DNA of 64,000 nucleotides from contig JAHEZJ010000001.1 of assembly GCA_023251135.1 (NCBI GenBank), positions 157,047-221,046 of the forward strand. Reading direction: 5' to 3'. Positions 7,712 through 16,347 of the stretch are shown in pieces. The stretch is from Flavobacterium sp. Its GTDB lineage: Bacteria > Bacteroidota > Bacteroidia > Flavobacteriales > Flavobacteriaceae. A program made the position numbers and the translations under genes. Each line of letters starts with the position of its first letter. Position 1 is the stretch's first letter. The notes below the pieces were generated by a model. The model was not told where the DNA came from. It ran no database searches and saw only the letters and a program-made list of their open reading frames with translations.

Positions 7712-8103
7712 GGTCGCTGGAAAAACACCTATTTTAGTCTTGTTATTTTTGGCCTTTCCCACGCAAATGAGGCTTTAGAATCGTACAAAACAAAACCGAT
7801 CCAGGATATTGGATTTTCAATTCAATCTATTTTAATTCCGTTAGGAATGAAATAATTATAGTTAAATTAAATGCATTTGGAGAAAGCTCCATCGGAGCGT
7901 TATATTTGATGATCTACAGGTAATATAAATTTCGCCCCGCTGGGGCCCTCGTGAGAGGTGATATTTTTTTTAGAAATATTTCGTCCCGTTGGGACTCTTC
8001 ACTGAAACAAAAAATATAGAAACTATCAGTTATTCGGGCCGACGTTTTGCTTGAAGGTAAGGCGATTATCGATTACTACAATCATTATTTGTACCTGAAA
8101 TAG
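7712..8103 (+). pseudogene. Retropepsin 3' cassette, copy 1 (split by insert)
   Basis: 7712-7810 matches the coding sequence for GRWKN...QGI but is diverged (GRWKNTYFSLVIFGLSHANEA). A 221-bp insert follows, then the gene's last 63 bp (8041-8103, ADVLLEGKAIIDYYNH.. and stop). No ATG is in frame, so it is not an independent gene. Confidence 0.75.
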
Positions 8104-8155
8104 TAAATTCCAAATTTTAAAAACCCAAATTCCAATACTGGAGTTTTTAGTACTA

Positions 8156-8547
8156 GGTCGCTGGAAAAATGCCTGTTTTAGTCTGGTTATTTTTGATCTT
8201 TCGCACGTAAATGAAGCTTTAGAATCGTACAAAACAAAAACGGTTCAGGGCATTGGATTTTCAATTCAATCCATTTTAATTCCGTTAGGAATGAAATAAT
8301 TATAGTTAAATTAAATGCATTTTGAGAAAGCTCCATCGGAGCGTTATATTTGATGATCTACAGCTAATATAAATTTCGCCCCGCTGGGGCTCTCGTGAGA
8401 GGTGATATTTTTTTTAGAAATATTTCGTCCCGTTGGGACTCTTCACTGAAACAAAAAATATAGAAACGATCAATTATTCGGGCCGACGTTTTGCCTCAAG
8501 GTAAAGCGATTATCAATTACTACAATCATTATTTGTACCTGAAATAG
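8156..8547 (+). pseudogene. Retropepsin 3' cassette, copy 2 (split by insert)
   Basis: It has the same structure as copy 1, with the coding part much closer to the intact gene. The frame runs through QGI into an alternative end GFSIQSILIPLGMK and stop. In the terminal part LLEG has become LPQG. Confidence 0.75.
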
Positions 8548-8599
8548 TAAATTCCAAATTTTAAAAACCCAAATTCCAATACCGGAATTTTTAGTACTT

Positions 8600-8991
8600 G
8601 GCCGCTGGAAAAATGCCTGTTTTAGTCTGGTTATTTTTGATCTTTCCCACGTAAATGAAGCTTTGGAATCGTACAAAACAAAAACGGTTCAGGGCATTGG
8701 ATTTTCAATTCAATCCATTTTAATTCCGTTAGGAATGAAATAATTATAGTTAAATTAAATGCATTTTGAGAAAGCTCCATCGGAGCGTTATATTTGATGA
8801 TCTACAGGTAATATAAATTTCGCCCCGCTGGGGCTCTCGTGAGAGGTGATATTTTTTTTAGAAATATTTCGTCCCGTTGGGACTCTTCACTGAAACAAAA
8901 AATATAGAAACGATCAGTTATTCGGGCCGACGTTTTGCTTGAAGGTAAAGCGATTATCGATTACTACAATCATTATTTGTACCTGAAATAA
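8600..8991 (+). pseudogene. Retropepsin 3' cassette, copy 3 (split by insert)
   Basis: It has the same layout and the same alternative end GFSIQSILIPLGMK. The last coding block (8929-8991) retains ADVLLEGKAIIDYYNH and ends in TAA instead of TAG. The array then fades into unique sequence before the adhesin promoter. Confidence 0.75.
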
Positions 8992-9052
8992 TAAATTCCA
9001 AATTTTAAAAAGCCGGATTCCAGTATCGAAATTTTTAGTACGTTTTTTTGTA

Positions 9053-9060
9053 TATATTTG
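9053..9060 (+). promoter_or_regulatory. -7 promoter box TATATTTG
   Basis: It matches the Bacteroidota TAnnTTTG -7 consensus and lies 27 nt before the ATG at 9087. It overlaps the longest open frame (a TTG start at 9048), which argues that translation begins at 9087. Confidence 0.5.
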
Positions 9061-9086
9061 TTGCTCCAATTAACAAACCTATACGT

Positions 9087-12000
9087 ATGAAAAAAACTTT
9101 ACTTTTTTTTATTTTACTGTTTTCTAATTATTTTTATGCTCAGGTCAATGATATCAAGCATTGTGCAGGAGACACTTCTTTTAATTTAACGACTCAAAAA
9201 ACACTTTTAATTGGCAATTTAAACCCCGCCGAAACAACGGTTAGTTATCATTTAAGTCTTGCAGATGCAACTGATAACTTAAATGTGATTACAAATCCGG
9301 AAAGTTATAGCAGTACGGAAAGTTCAAAAACTATTTATGCCAGAATTGACCATAATGGAAGCATAACTACAAACTATTTTAATTTGATTGTAAATCCCGC
9401 TTTAACGGCTGATGCAAGAGTTGAATATGTAAATTGTGTTCCAAGAATCGTCATTTCAGGAAATGGTGGTGATTTTAATTATGAATATTCACATTTTGGT
9501 GTTACGTATACGCAAAACAATGTTATTATTACTCCAAGCCCTGGAAATCAAACCGTATACGTTAGGGATGGTAATGGCTGTGTAGCTTCAAAGACAATAG
9601 TGGTCGAATCTTTAACTCCATTGACATGGCTTGCCAACATGGTAGCTGTTACCTGTCAGGGAGGAAACGACGGTACTTTTCAGGTTACCGCATCAGGAGG
9701 GAAAGCACCTTATCTCTATTCTATTGCAGACGGAGCGTTTACAAGTGCGAATGTTTTCAAAAATTTAACCGTTGGAGACTACACCGTAAGAATAAAAGAT
9801 GCAACGGGCTGCATTATTTCTCTTCCTTTTACCATGCGCCTACTTAACACTCCTATTGCTATAAATCCAATTGTAACAAATGATAGTAATGCTGCGAATG
9901 CAGGAAAAATAGAACTACTGGTTTCTGGCGGAGTTAGCCCATACACCTTTGCTCTTAAAGACAGCGGTGGAAACCCAATTCCTTCTAAAACAACTAATCC
10001 ATTTACAGGTTTAGCCGTTGGATCGTACGAAGTAGTTGTAACAGACCGTCATGGCTGTATTCTTTCACAAAAAGGGATCAATATCCTTAATGAACCTACT
10101 CCGCTTACGACGACGGCATCAGTAACGCCAATTACGTGCGTGATTACGACCGGAACGATTACGATTACTCCAAATGGAGGAACTTTGCCTTATCAATACT
10201 CAATAGATAACGGAAATACTTATAGCAATTCTAATGTGTTCTCTAATTTAAGCGCGGGAACTTACGATTTAAAAGTTCTCGATGCACAAAACGCTGTAGT
10301 TACTACAACTGCCACTATAGATCCAATAAAAATACCCCTAATAACTGCGACCTATAAAAGTATATTGTGTCACGGAGATTCAAATGGTTCGATATTAGTG
10401 GGGACCTCTAACGGAAAATCGCCTATTCTTTTTTCAATAAACGGAAAGCCTTATTCTTCTAATAACCTTTTTGAAAATTTACCAGCAGGAAATTATACTT
10501 TATCTGCAAAAGATTCAAACGGCTGTATCGTTTCGACAACAGTAGTATTAGAAGACCCTACTCCGATAACAGCCCAAATTACCTATTATTACAGAACTGT
10601 AACCGTTAATGCAAGCGGAGGTTATGGAAAATATCAATACGCCCTTGATGGAGGTAGTTATCAGGATTCGAGAATTTTTGGAATGGTAACTTATGGTAAT
10701 CACACTATTTCTATAAAAGACCCTAATAAATGTACGGTAAATATCCCTATAACAGTAGTAGAGCCTACTCCGCTTGTTTCGTCTTATGTAGTCGACAAAG
10801 GTACTGTTACGATTACGACCAGTGGAGGTATCACGCCTTATAGTTATAGACTACAAAAGTCGTCGGGAACTCCATTAACTACCACTCAGTCTAATATATT
10901 TACAAATCTGGTCAATGGTTCCTATGATATAATCGTATCAGACTCACAAGGCGGTCAGGTGCTGTTCTCTAATATCATTATTTCTGAATCGATTCCATTT
11001 ACGGCAATCGCTAACGCAACTCCTATCACCTGTACGGATTTAAAAAGTACCCTAACGGTAACACCAACCGGAGGCTCAGCTCCTTATCAATATTCCATGA
11101 CAAGTCCGGAGAATTTTGTAAATTCAAATGTCTTTTCTAATTTAAATGCAGGGAGTTATCAGGTAACCGTTCGGGATTCAAATGGTTCCAGAACTATCGC
11201 TCCCATTACAATCGCAAGTGCAAAACCAGTATTAGCTTCAGCACAGATTATCTTGCCAATAAGCTGTAATAGTTCCAGTGATGGTGTAGTAAGAATAAAT
11301 GTAACTCAGGGACAATCTCCTTATACCTACGCTCTTGACAACGGTCAATTTCAAACTGATGATACTTTTAGGAATGTTGGTCCCGGAACTCACACCCTAC
11401 ATGTTTTAGATAAAAATAGCTGTCGTACAACTGTATCGATCACATTATTGGAACCTACTTTAATACAATCAACACTTGCTGTTAACGGTAATTCGATTAC
11501 TGCATCCTCAACAGGTGGAACACCGCCTTACAAGTACTCTTTAGAAAGTTATAATGGAATAATTACCGATTGGCAAGACTCTAATACCTTTGATAATCTG
11601 CCTGTAGGAACTTATACAGTTCGAACTATAGACACAAAAGGATGTTTTTTTCAACCTAATTATGTAGAAATTTCTCAGTCTCCTGTTCTTCTGGCTTCAG
11701 CTGTAGTAACTCCAATAACCTGTGAAAACGCTAAAGGAAAAATTACGGTTTATGCAACCGGAGGTTTCGGTCCTTATTCCTATTCTATAGATAATGGTGT
11801 AAGCTACGTTTTTTCAAATGTATTTTCTGGTTTATCTCCCGGAAACTATGTCATAACGGTTAAAGACAACCAGAACACTACAACCACTATTATGGTTAGT
11901 CTGGACAATTTAAACATTTTAAAAGCTACTGCTGTAATTACTAAAATTATAAATTGTTCAAGTAATGCTACAATAAATGTTACTGCTTCCGGAGGTAAAA

Positions 12001-14051
12001 AACCGTATCAGTATTCATTGGATAATGGAACAACGTACACTTCCAATCCTGTTTTTACAAATTTGAATGCAGGAAACTATTTTGTGCGTGTAAAAGATTC
12101 ACTGGATTGTTCTGTAATTACCAATAGCATCATTTTACAACAACCTGTTCCTCTAACCGCAACGGTTGATCATACAACAATCACCGATTGTTCTTCTTCC
12201 CCTATTAGTCATATTATCATTAATGCAACAGGAGGTACAGTTCCGTATCAGTATTCATTAAGCGGTCTTCCATATCAATCCAGTTCTCTTTATTCTGGTG
12301 CTTATGCCGGAAATTATATCTTAGATGTTATGGATGCAAACGGATGCAAATTCAGTATACCGTTTGTTATAGCATCACCGGTTTCACTGGTGGCAACAGT
12401 AGGGGTTAGTCCGGCTCTTAATTGTGAAGATAATGACACGGTAACGATTACCGCAACCGGGGGACAAGCTCCGTATACCTATTCCTTTGACGGATTAAAT
12501 AACTTTTCAACCGTTAATGTTTCAAAAAATTTAACGGCCGGAACCTATATGTTACATGTCAAGGACCGCAATGGCTGTTATGCAACCGTAAATGTTGACA
12601 TAGCTCCACACCCTCTTCCAACAAGTACGGTCGTATTAACAAATGCAACAACTGCGGGCAACAATAACGGAAGTATAACCGTAACTGCTACCGGAGGAAC
12701 GGCTCCATTCACCTATTCCCTTCTGAACAGTAATAATGTAATTATAATCGCAGAACAAAGTTCCAATACGTTTAACAATCTGGTATCCGGAACTTATAGT
12801 GTAGTGGTGAAAGATGCCAAAGGCTGCTCTTCGATTCAACAACAGTTAACGATTTCGGAACCCAACGCTCTTTCAGCAACAGCCATTGTAGTACAGCCTA
12901 CTTGTTATAATGCAGGAAAAATAATCGCAACAGCTATTGGTGGCACATTTCCTTATGAATATTCGATAGATAACGGAGCTACTTACAGCGCTTCTAATGA
13001 ATTTTTAATTCTTCAGCCCGGTAATTATGTGGTAACTGTTCGCGATTCTAACAATGATACCTACAGGTTTACTTCGACCATAATGTCTTTAGAGCCACTT
13101 GTAGTAAATGCTGTAGTTGTTTCGGCGGTATCTTGTTTCTCGAATGGAGTAATAGAAGTTAGGGCTTCAGGCGGTAAAGCGCCTTATTTTTTCTCGATAA
13201 ACGGAGGTTCTTTTCAGAATGCCTTTCAGAGTACCACAACTTTTACGGGTCTAAATCCTGGTGATCATATTATAACCATAAAAGATGCTAACGATTGTAA
13301 TCAGACTGTCGCTATTCGTTTGGCTCCCCCTGTACCTATAACCGCAGTTGCAACTGTCCACAATCAAACCATAACCGTTACTGCTGCCGGTGGAACAGGT
13401 AGTTATCAATTTTCATTAGACGGAATCGTTTTTCAATCCAGTAATATTTTTACAGTAGTCAATTACGGGACGTATCAAATAACCGTAAAGGATCAAAGCG
13501 GCTGTATGCAGATCCTAATGGTTACCATAGATCCTCCGGCTCCTTTAATTGATGGCAAAAAAGAAATCGCTGTTACCTTTAAAGCAGGACAAACTTTAGG
13601 CGATTTGGTCATTGAAGGTCAAAATATAAAATGGTACAGCACTAAAGGTGCTTCAACAGGTAAAACGAGTAAAACTGCCGAAACTCCTTTGTCTCCGACC
13701 ACTCTTTTGGTAGACGGAGTTACCTATTATGCTTCGCAAACCATTGACGGAATCGAAAGTAAAGAACGTCTTGCAGTAACTGCAAAAGTAGACGGATCGC
13801 TTGCTACACCAGATTTTGCTTTGTCTGATTTCAGATTTTATCCAAATCCGGTTCAGCATACTTTATCGGTACACAATACTTCGGCTATTGATGAAGTTGA
13901 GTTAATATCCGTATCCGGAAAAACTGTTCTGATTAAGAAAATAAACGATACTCATTCTGAAATCGATTTGTCGAATGTTGCCTCAGGGTTTTATTTCTTA
14001 AAAGTTAAAGCAGAAGGAAAGCTTAAAACAGTTAAAATTGTGAAGAAATAA
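9087..14051 (+). CDS. Giant SprB-repeat cell-surface adhesin with T9SS type A sorting domain
   Basis: The product has 1654 residues from the ATG at 9087. A signal peptide (MKKTLLFFILLFSNYFYAQ) is followed by about 17-18 tandem repeats of ~70-80 residues. Each follows the pattern ..PITC....ITVTATGG..PYQYSLDNG..Y...NVF.NL.AGTY.V.VKD..GC., which is the SprB repeat of flavobacterial gliding adhesins. A short Ig-like stretch and a C-terminal sorting domain (FRFYPNPVQHTLSVHN ... GFYFLKVKAEGKLKTVKIVKK) end the protein. The cargo should cross the outer membrane through the type IX system and be held at or released from the surface. SprB itself is several times longer and uses a different C-terminal signal, so this is a smaller relative. 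A strong terminator follows. Confidence 0.9.
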   Translation: MKKTLLFFILLFSNYFYAQVNDIKHCAGDTSFNLTTQKTLLIGNLNPAETTVSYHLSLADATDNLNVITNPESYSSTESSKTIYARIDHNGSITTNYFNLIVNPALTADARVEYVNCVPRIVISGNGGDFNYEYSHFGVTYTQNNVIITPSPGNQTVYVRDGNGCVASKTIVVESLTPLTWLANMVAVTCQGGNDGTFQVTASGGKAPYLYSIADGAFTSANVFKNLTVGDYTVRIKDATGCIISLPFTMRLLNTPIAINPIVTNDSNAANAGKIELLVSGGVSPYTFALKDSGGNPIPSKTTNPFTGLAVGSYEVVVTDRHGCILSQKGINILNEPTPLTTTASVTPITCVITTGTITITPNGGTLPYQYSIDNGNTYSNSNVFSNLSAGTYDLKVLDAQNAVVTTTATIDPIKIPLITATYKSILCHGDSNGSILVGTSNGKSPILFSINGKPYSSNNLFENLPAGNYTLSAKDSNGCIVSTTVVLEDPTPITAQITYYYRTVTVNASGGYGKYQYALDGGSYQDSRIFGMVTYGNHTISIKDPNKCTVNIPITVVEPTPLVSSYVVDKGTVTITTSGGITPYSYRLQKSSGTPLTTTQSNIFTNLVNGSYDIIVSDSQGGQVLFSNIIISESIPFTAIANATPITCTDLKSTLTVTPTGGSAPYQYSMTSPENFVNSNVFSNLNAGSYQVTVRDSNGSRTIAPITIASAKPVLASAQIILPISCNSSSDGVVRINVTQGQSPYTYALDNGQFQTDDTFRNVGPGTHTLHVLDKNSCRTTVSITLLEPTLIQSTLAVNGNSITASSTGGTPPYKYSLESYNGIITDWQDSNTFDNLPVGTYTVRTIDTKGCFFQPNYVEISQSPVLLASAVVTPITCENAKGKITVYATGGFGPYSYSIDNGVSYVFSNVFSGLSPGNYVITVKDNQNTTTTIMVSLDNLNILKATAVITKIINCSSNATINVTASGGKKPYQYSLDNGTTYTSNPVFTNLNAGNYFVRVKDSLDCSVITNSIILQQPVPLTATVDHTTITDCSSSPISHIIINATGGTVPYQYSLSGLPYQSSSLYSGAYAGNYILDVMDANGCKFSIPFVIASPVSLVATVGVSPALNCEDNDTVTITATGGQAPYTYSFDGLNNFSTVNVSKNLTAGTYMLHVKDRNGCYATVNVDIAPHPLPTSTVVLTNATTAGNNNGSITVTATGGTAPFTYSLLNSNNVIIIAEQSSNTFNNLVSGTYSVVVKDAKGCSSIQQQLTISEPNALSATAIVVQPTCYNAGKIIATAIGGTFPYEYSIDNGATYSASNEFLILQPGNYVVTVRDSNNDTYRFTSTIMSLEPLVVNAVVVSAVSCFSNGVIEVRASGGKAPYFFSINGGSFQNAFQSTTTFTGLNPGDHIITIKDANDCNQTVAIRLAPPVPITAVATVHNQTITVTAAGGTGSYQFSLDGIVFQSSNIFTVVNYGTYQITVKDQSGCMQILMVTIDPPAPLIDGKKEIAVTFKAGQTLGDLVIEGQNIKWYSTKGASTGKTSKTAETPLSPTTLLVDGVTYYASQTIDGIESKERLAVTAKVDGSLATPDFALSDFRFYPNPVQHTLSVHNTSAIDEVELISVSGKTVLIKKINDTHSEIDLSNVASGFYFLKVKAEGKLKTVKIVKK

Positions 14052-14087
14052 AGCTGCTAAGAGCTAAAACTTTCTATTAAAAATAAA

Positions 14088-14120
14088 GGAGACCGTCTGA
14101 TTTAGACGGTCTCCTTTTTT
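14088..14120 (+). terminator. Rho-independent terminator (bidirectional)
   Basis: GGAGACCGTCT / AGACGGTCTCC forms a perfect 11-bp stem with a 5-nt loop, followed by six T. It lies between the convergent adhesin and papain-like genes; on the other strand the stem is followed by TTTATTTTTA. Confidence 0.9.
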
Positions 14121-14138
14121 AATTCAACGAACCTATGG

Positions 14139-15107
14139 TTACGAATTTGCTCCCGGATTAGGAATAATACATCCTGCCCAGTTGAAGGCTCCGTTTGCAA
14201 TATTGTTGTACGTTACATAAAAGAAACCGCTGCGTCCCCAGCCTGCTCCCCAGGAGTTTTGTACTTTAAAAAGTCCGGTTGCATCGTCATATCCTACGAT
14301 ACAAACACAGTGGCCTCCCTGTCTGCTGCCGTAAAGACTGGACCAAACATGGTTGTTGTTACGGATATCATAAAAACTCTGATTGACATCAAAACATACC
14401 GCAACAGCATAATTTTGATTTAAATAGTACTTGATATCTGCTGTACTTCTTGGATTAACATTAAACCAGCCGCCTGTTTTTCTGGCCGCTGCCCAGTTTT
14501 TCTGCTGTGTAGAAGGTTGAGTAAAACAGCCCCCTGCAATATAAGGCATTTGAGCCTCTGAACATTCTCCCTGATTTTTGATCAGATTCATGGCGTCATT
14601 TGGGTAAGATCCCGCTCCGCAATTGCCTAATTTTATCTGATTGTAAATGTAAGCCGCACTTCTTGAAGCACCACTCCAATTGCTTTGATGAACCGAGTTG
14701 TTCAGATATCGGGCGATACTGTGTGCCGCATATCCTACTCCCCAGCCCACACACGAACCTTCGCTTCCCTGATCTCCAACCGGTGGCGTTGGCAAGTTTT
14801 TAACTGCTGCAACTTTCGCGGTCAGAGACATTTTTTGAGTGCTTGTAATTAAATCCGGTCTTAACTCAGCGATTCTGGCACGATAATCCACCGGGGTTAA
14901 AAATTCGATACTCTTTAAATAAGCATCCGGCATCTGAGCAAGTCCGTATCTTCCTTTGTCCAAAAGATCGACATTGCCATCCATTAATTTTTGCTGCACA
15001 TCGGCTTCAGCCTGATCATTTCCTTTATCACAAGAGTACAAAGCAAGCAATGCAAAAAGTACAAGAGCGATTTTTCTAATTGAAAATTTAATAAGTGGTT
15101 TTTTCAT
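14139..15107 (-). CDS. Papain-like (family C1) cysteine protease lipoprotein
   Basis: The product has 322 residues. A lipoprotein signal ends ALYSC (Cys26). A ~75-residue linker is followed by a complete C1A catalytic domain. The oxyanion Gln113 and nucleophile Cys119 lie in GDQGSEGSCVGWGVGYA, His266 in GGHCVCIVGYD, and Asn284 in VQNSWGAGWG. The SWGxxWGxxGxxxV block near the end is classic papain. The lipid anchor places it on the cell envelope, possibly surface-exposed. It faces the SprB-repeat adhesin tail to tail and might process surface proteins, but that is inference from neighbourhood. All catalytic residues are present, so it should be active. Confidence 0.9.
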   Translation of the reverse strand: MKKPLIKFSIRKIALVLFALLALYSCDKGNDQAEADVQQKLMDGNVDLLDKGRYGLAQMPDAYLKSIEFLTPVDYRARIAELRPDLITSTQKMSLTAKVAAVKNLPTPPVGDQGSEGSCVGWGVGYAAHSIARYLNNSVHQSNWSGASRSAAYIYNQIKLGNCGAGSYPNDAMNLIKNQGECSEAQMPYIAGGCFTQPSTQQKNWAAARKTGGWFNVNPRSTADIKYYLNQNYAVAVCFDVNQSFYDIRNNNHVWSSLYGSRQGGHCVCIVGYDDATGLFKVQNSWGAGWGRSGFFYVTYNNIANGAFNWAGCIIPNPGANS

Positions 15108-15139
15108 AATTGTTGGTTTTTTGTTGTTAATTTTCAGTC

Positions 15140-15162
15140 TGTTAAACTATTTAACAAATTTA
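15140..15162 (-). promoter_or_regulatory. Promoter box with overlapping palindrome upstream of the C1 protease
   Basis: The perfect 17-bp palindrome TGTTAAA-CTA-TTTAACA (15140-15156) overlaps a TAAATTTG -7 box on the reverse strand (15155-15162). A bound regulator would cover the transcription start. Confidence 0.45.
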
Positions 15163-15305
15163 TTAGTAATTTTGGCATAACATTAACACTAAAAAGATCA
15201 CAACTATAACTTATCTTACACACAAATCTATAACCGGGATTTAACTAGCAGGAATTGTATTTAATTATCTTGAAAAAGAACCTCCATTATTAAAAAAATT
15301 CGCCC

Positions 15306-16142
15306 ATGGAAATCATTATAGAAAAATTAATAAAAGGCATACAATCGCATCCAATTATACAAAACAGCACCCTGTCGGGTGTTCAGGAGTGGAAAAGAGC
15401 ACATTATATCATCCTGTCGGAAATCATCTCTGATGTTTTAGAGAAATCAGAATTCATGCAGGGGGCTAAAAGAAATGAACTCGGATGCTCGATCTCGAGT
15501 ATGACCTTACAAAGAATTTTCACCAATGATTCTTCTAAAACCAAAAACTCTGATTTGCGTTTTTTAAAAAGTCTCGACAAACTGGCTATTTTTATTGGAT
15601 ACCCTTCTTTAAACCATTTTTTGAATGATGAAGCAACAGACGCTATAAAAACTTTAGAGCCTGAAAATAAAATGGAATCAGCTTCCTTTTTTGAAAAACT
15701 GATTAGCGATTATTGTCAGGAAGAGTTTAATTCGTTACAAAAATTACCTGTCGTTAGTATGGATGGATTATGCGATTTTGTATTCAAAGAAGGGCCTTTT
15801 GCAAAACGGATTAAGGATCTTTTTGAAAATTATTCGACTTTAAAATATCATTTAAACTGTGAAGATAATCGATCTAATTTTGAGCTTTATGATTTTAAAA
15901 TTTCAAGTATCGAAGAAAATATCGCTATTCTTACGGTAAAGGAGTTTTGGAATCTGGAATGGAAAAACGAAAATGAAGTTACTACGATTGTCCTGAATAA
16001 GGTGAACAGGCAAACGTATTTCATCAAAAAAAGAGACGATGTCTGGAAAATATGGGACAACTACAATCCTGATTATAACGAGATCTCAACAAAAATACAC
16101 TCGGCCATAGAAAATCAGCACATCAAAAAAGTGCTCATTTGA
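15306..16142 (+). CDS. Putative regulator with Bacteroidota HTH-like N-terminus and NTF2-like C-terminus
   Basis: The product has 278 residues. Residues ~35-105 (LSEIISDVLEKSEF...ISSMTLQRIFTND then LRFLKSLDKLAIFIGYPSLNHF) follow a pattern common in Bacteroidota proteins. There a (I/L)SxxTL.RiF helix pair precedes an ...TLD.LA.fiGY.s...F segment, thought to resemble a DNA-binding module. The C-terminal ~110 residues (FELYDFKISSIEENIAILTV, VNRQTYFIKKRDDVWKIWDN) look like an NTF2/SnoaL-type alpha-beta cone with the typical ending VW+I. No signal peptide is present, so it is probably cytoplasmic. It is divergent from the C1 protease and could regulate it. Its DNA-binding role is inferred. Confidence 0.5.
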   Translation: MEIIIEKLIKGIQSHPIIQNSTLSGVQEWKRAHYIILSEIISDVLEKSEFMQGAKRNELGCSISSMTLQRIFTNDSSKTKNSDLRFLKSLDKLAIFIGYPSLNHFLNDEATDAIKTLEPENKMESASFFEKLISDYCQEEFNSLQKLPVVSMDGLCDFVFKEGPFAKRIKDLFENYSTLKYHLNCEDNRSNFELYDFKISSIEENIAILTVKEFWNLEWKNENEVTTIVLNKVNRQTYFIKKRDDVWKIWDNYNPDYNEISTKIHSAIENQHIKKVLI

Positions 16143-16162
16143 TAAAATGCATAATTTTAAGC

Positions 16163-16186
16163 TGTTAAAAGTATTTATTTTTAACA
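16163..16186. repeat. Inverted repeat TGTTAAAA-N8-TTTTAACA
   Basis: Perfect 8-bp arms lie 21 bp after the stop of the putative regulator. The half-site matches the palindrome upstream of the C1 protease (15140-15156). It may be a binding site or a weak hairpin. Confidence 0.4.
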
Positions 16187-16247
16187 CATAGAAATCAATT
16201 CTATATGAATTACACCCAAGCAGCTTCTCTAAATTTTAAATCCTAAA

Positions 16248-16285
16248 AAAATCCCAAACTCCTTTCGGAATTTGGGATTTTATTT
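16248..16285. terminator. Bidirectional terminator
   Basis: An AATCCCAAA / TTTGGGATT stem is flanked by A-rich and T-rich runs. It lies between the convergent regulator and efflux genes. Confidence 0.75.
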
Positions 16286-16347
16286 TTACCATTTCCTCCC
16301 GAAGTATCGGGATTGAATTTGGAATTTCTTTATTAAGATCTTAAATC

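Larger units (their letters stand above)
7597..9041 (+). repeat. 444-bp direct tandem array (three units plus a partial fourth)
   Basis: The anchor GACGTTTTGC occurs at 7597 (inside the intact retropepsin gene), 8041, 8485 and 8929, an exact 444-bp period. Each unit has four parts: the retropepsin 3' end with its stop codon; an AT-rich spacer; a start-less copy of the coding part for GRWKNA.FSLVIFDLSHVNEA; and a 221-bp insert absent from the intact gene. The insert holds five small perfect hairpins: TTCCGTTAGGAA, GCTCCATCGGAGC, GCCCCGCTGGGGC, CTCTCGTGAGAG and GTCCCGTTGGGAC. Units 2 and 3 are closer to each other and to the intact gene than unit 1 is. Confidence 0.9.

Noticed and set aside
8026..8676. 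Two related reverse-strand frames of 68 residues
   Set aside because: They are antisense to the duplicated retropepsin cassette and exist twice only because the DNA is repeated.
7597..9041. Possible CRISPR array because of regular repeats
   Set aside because: Units are 444 bp long and nearly identical throughout, with gene-tail content; there are no short repeats with unique spacers and no cas genes.
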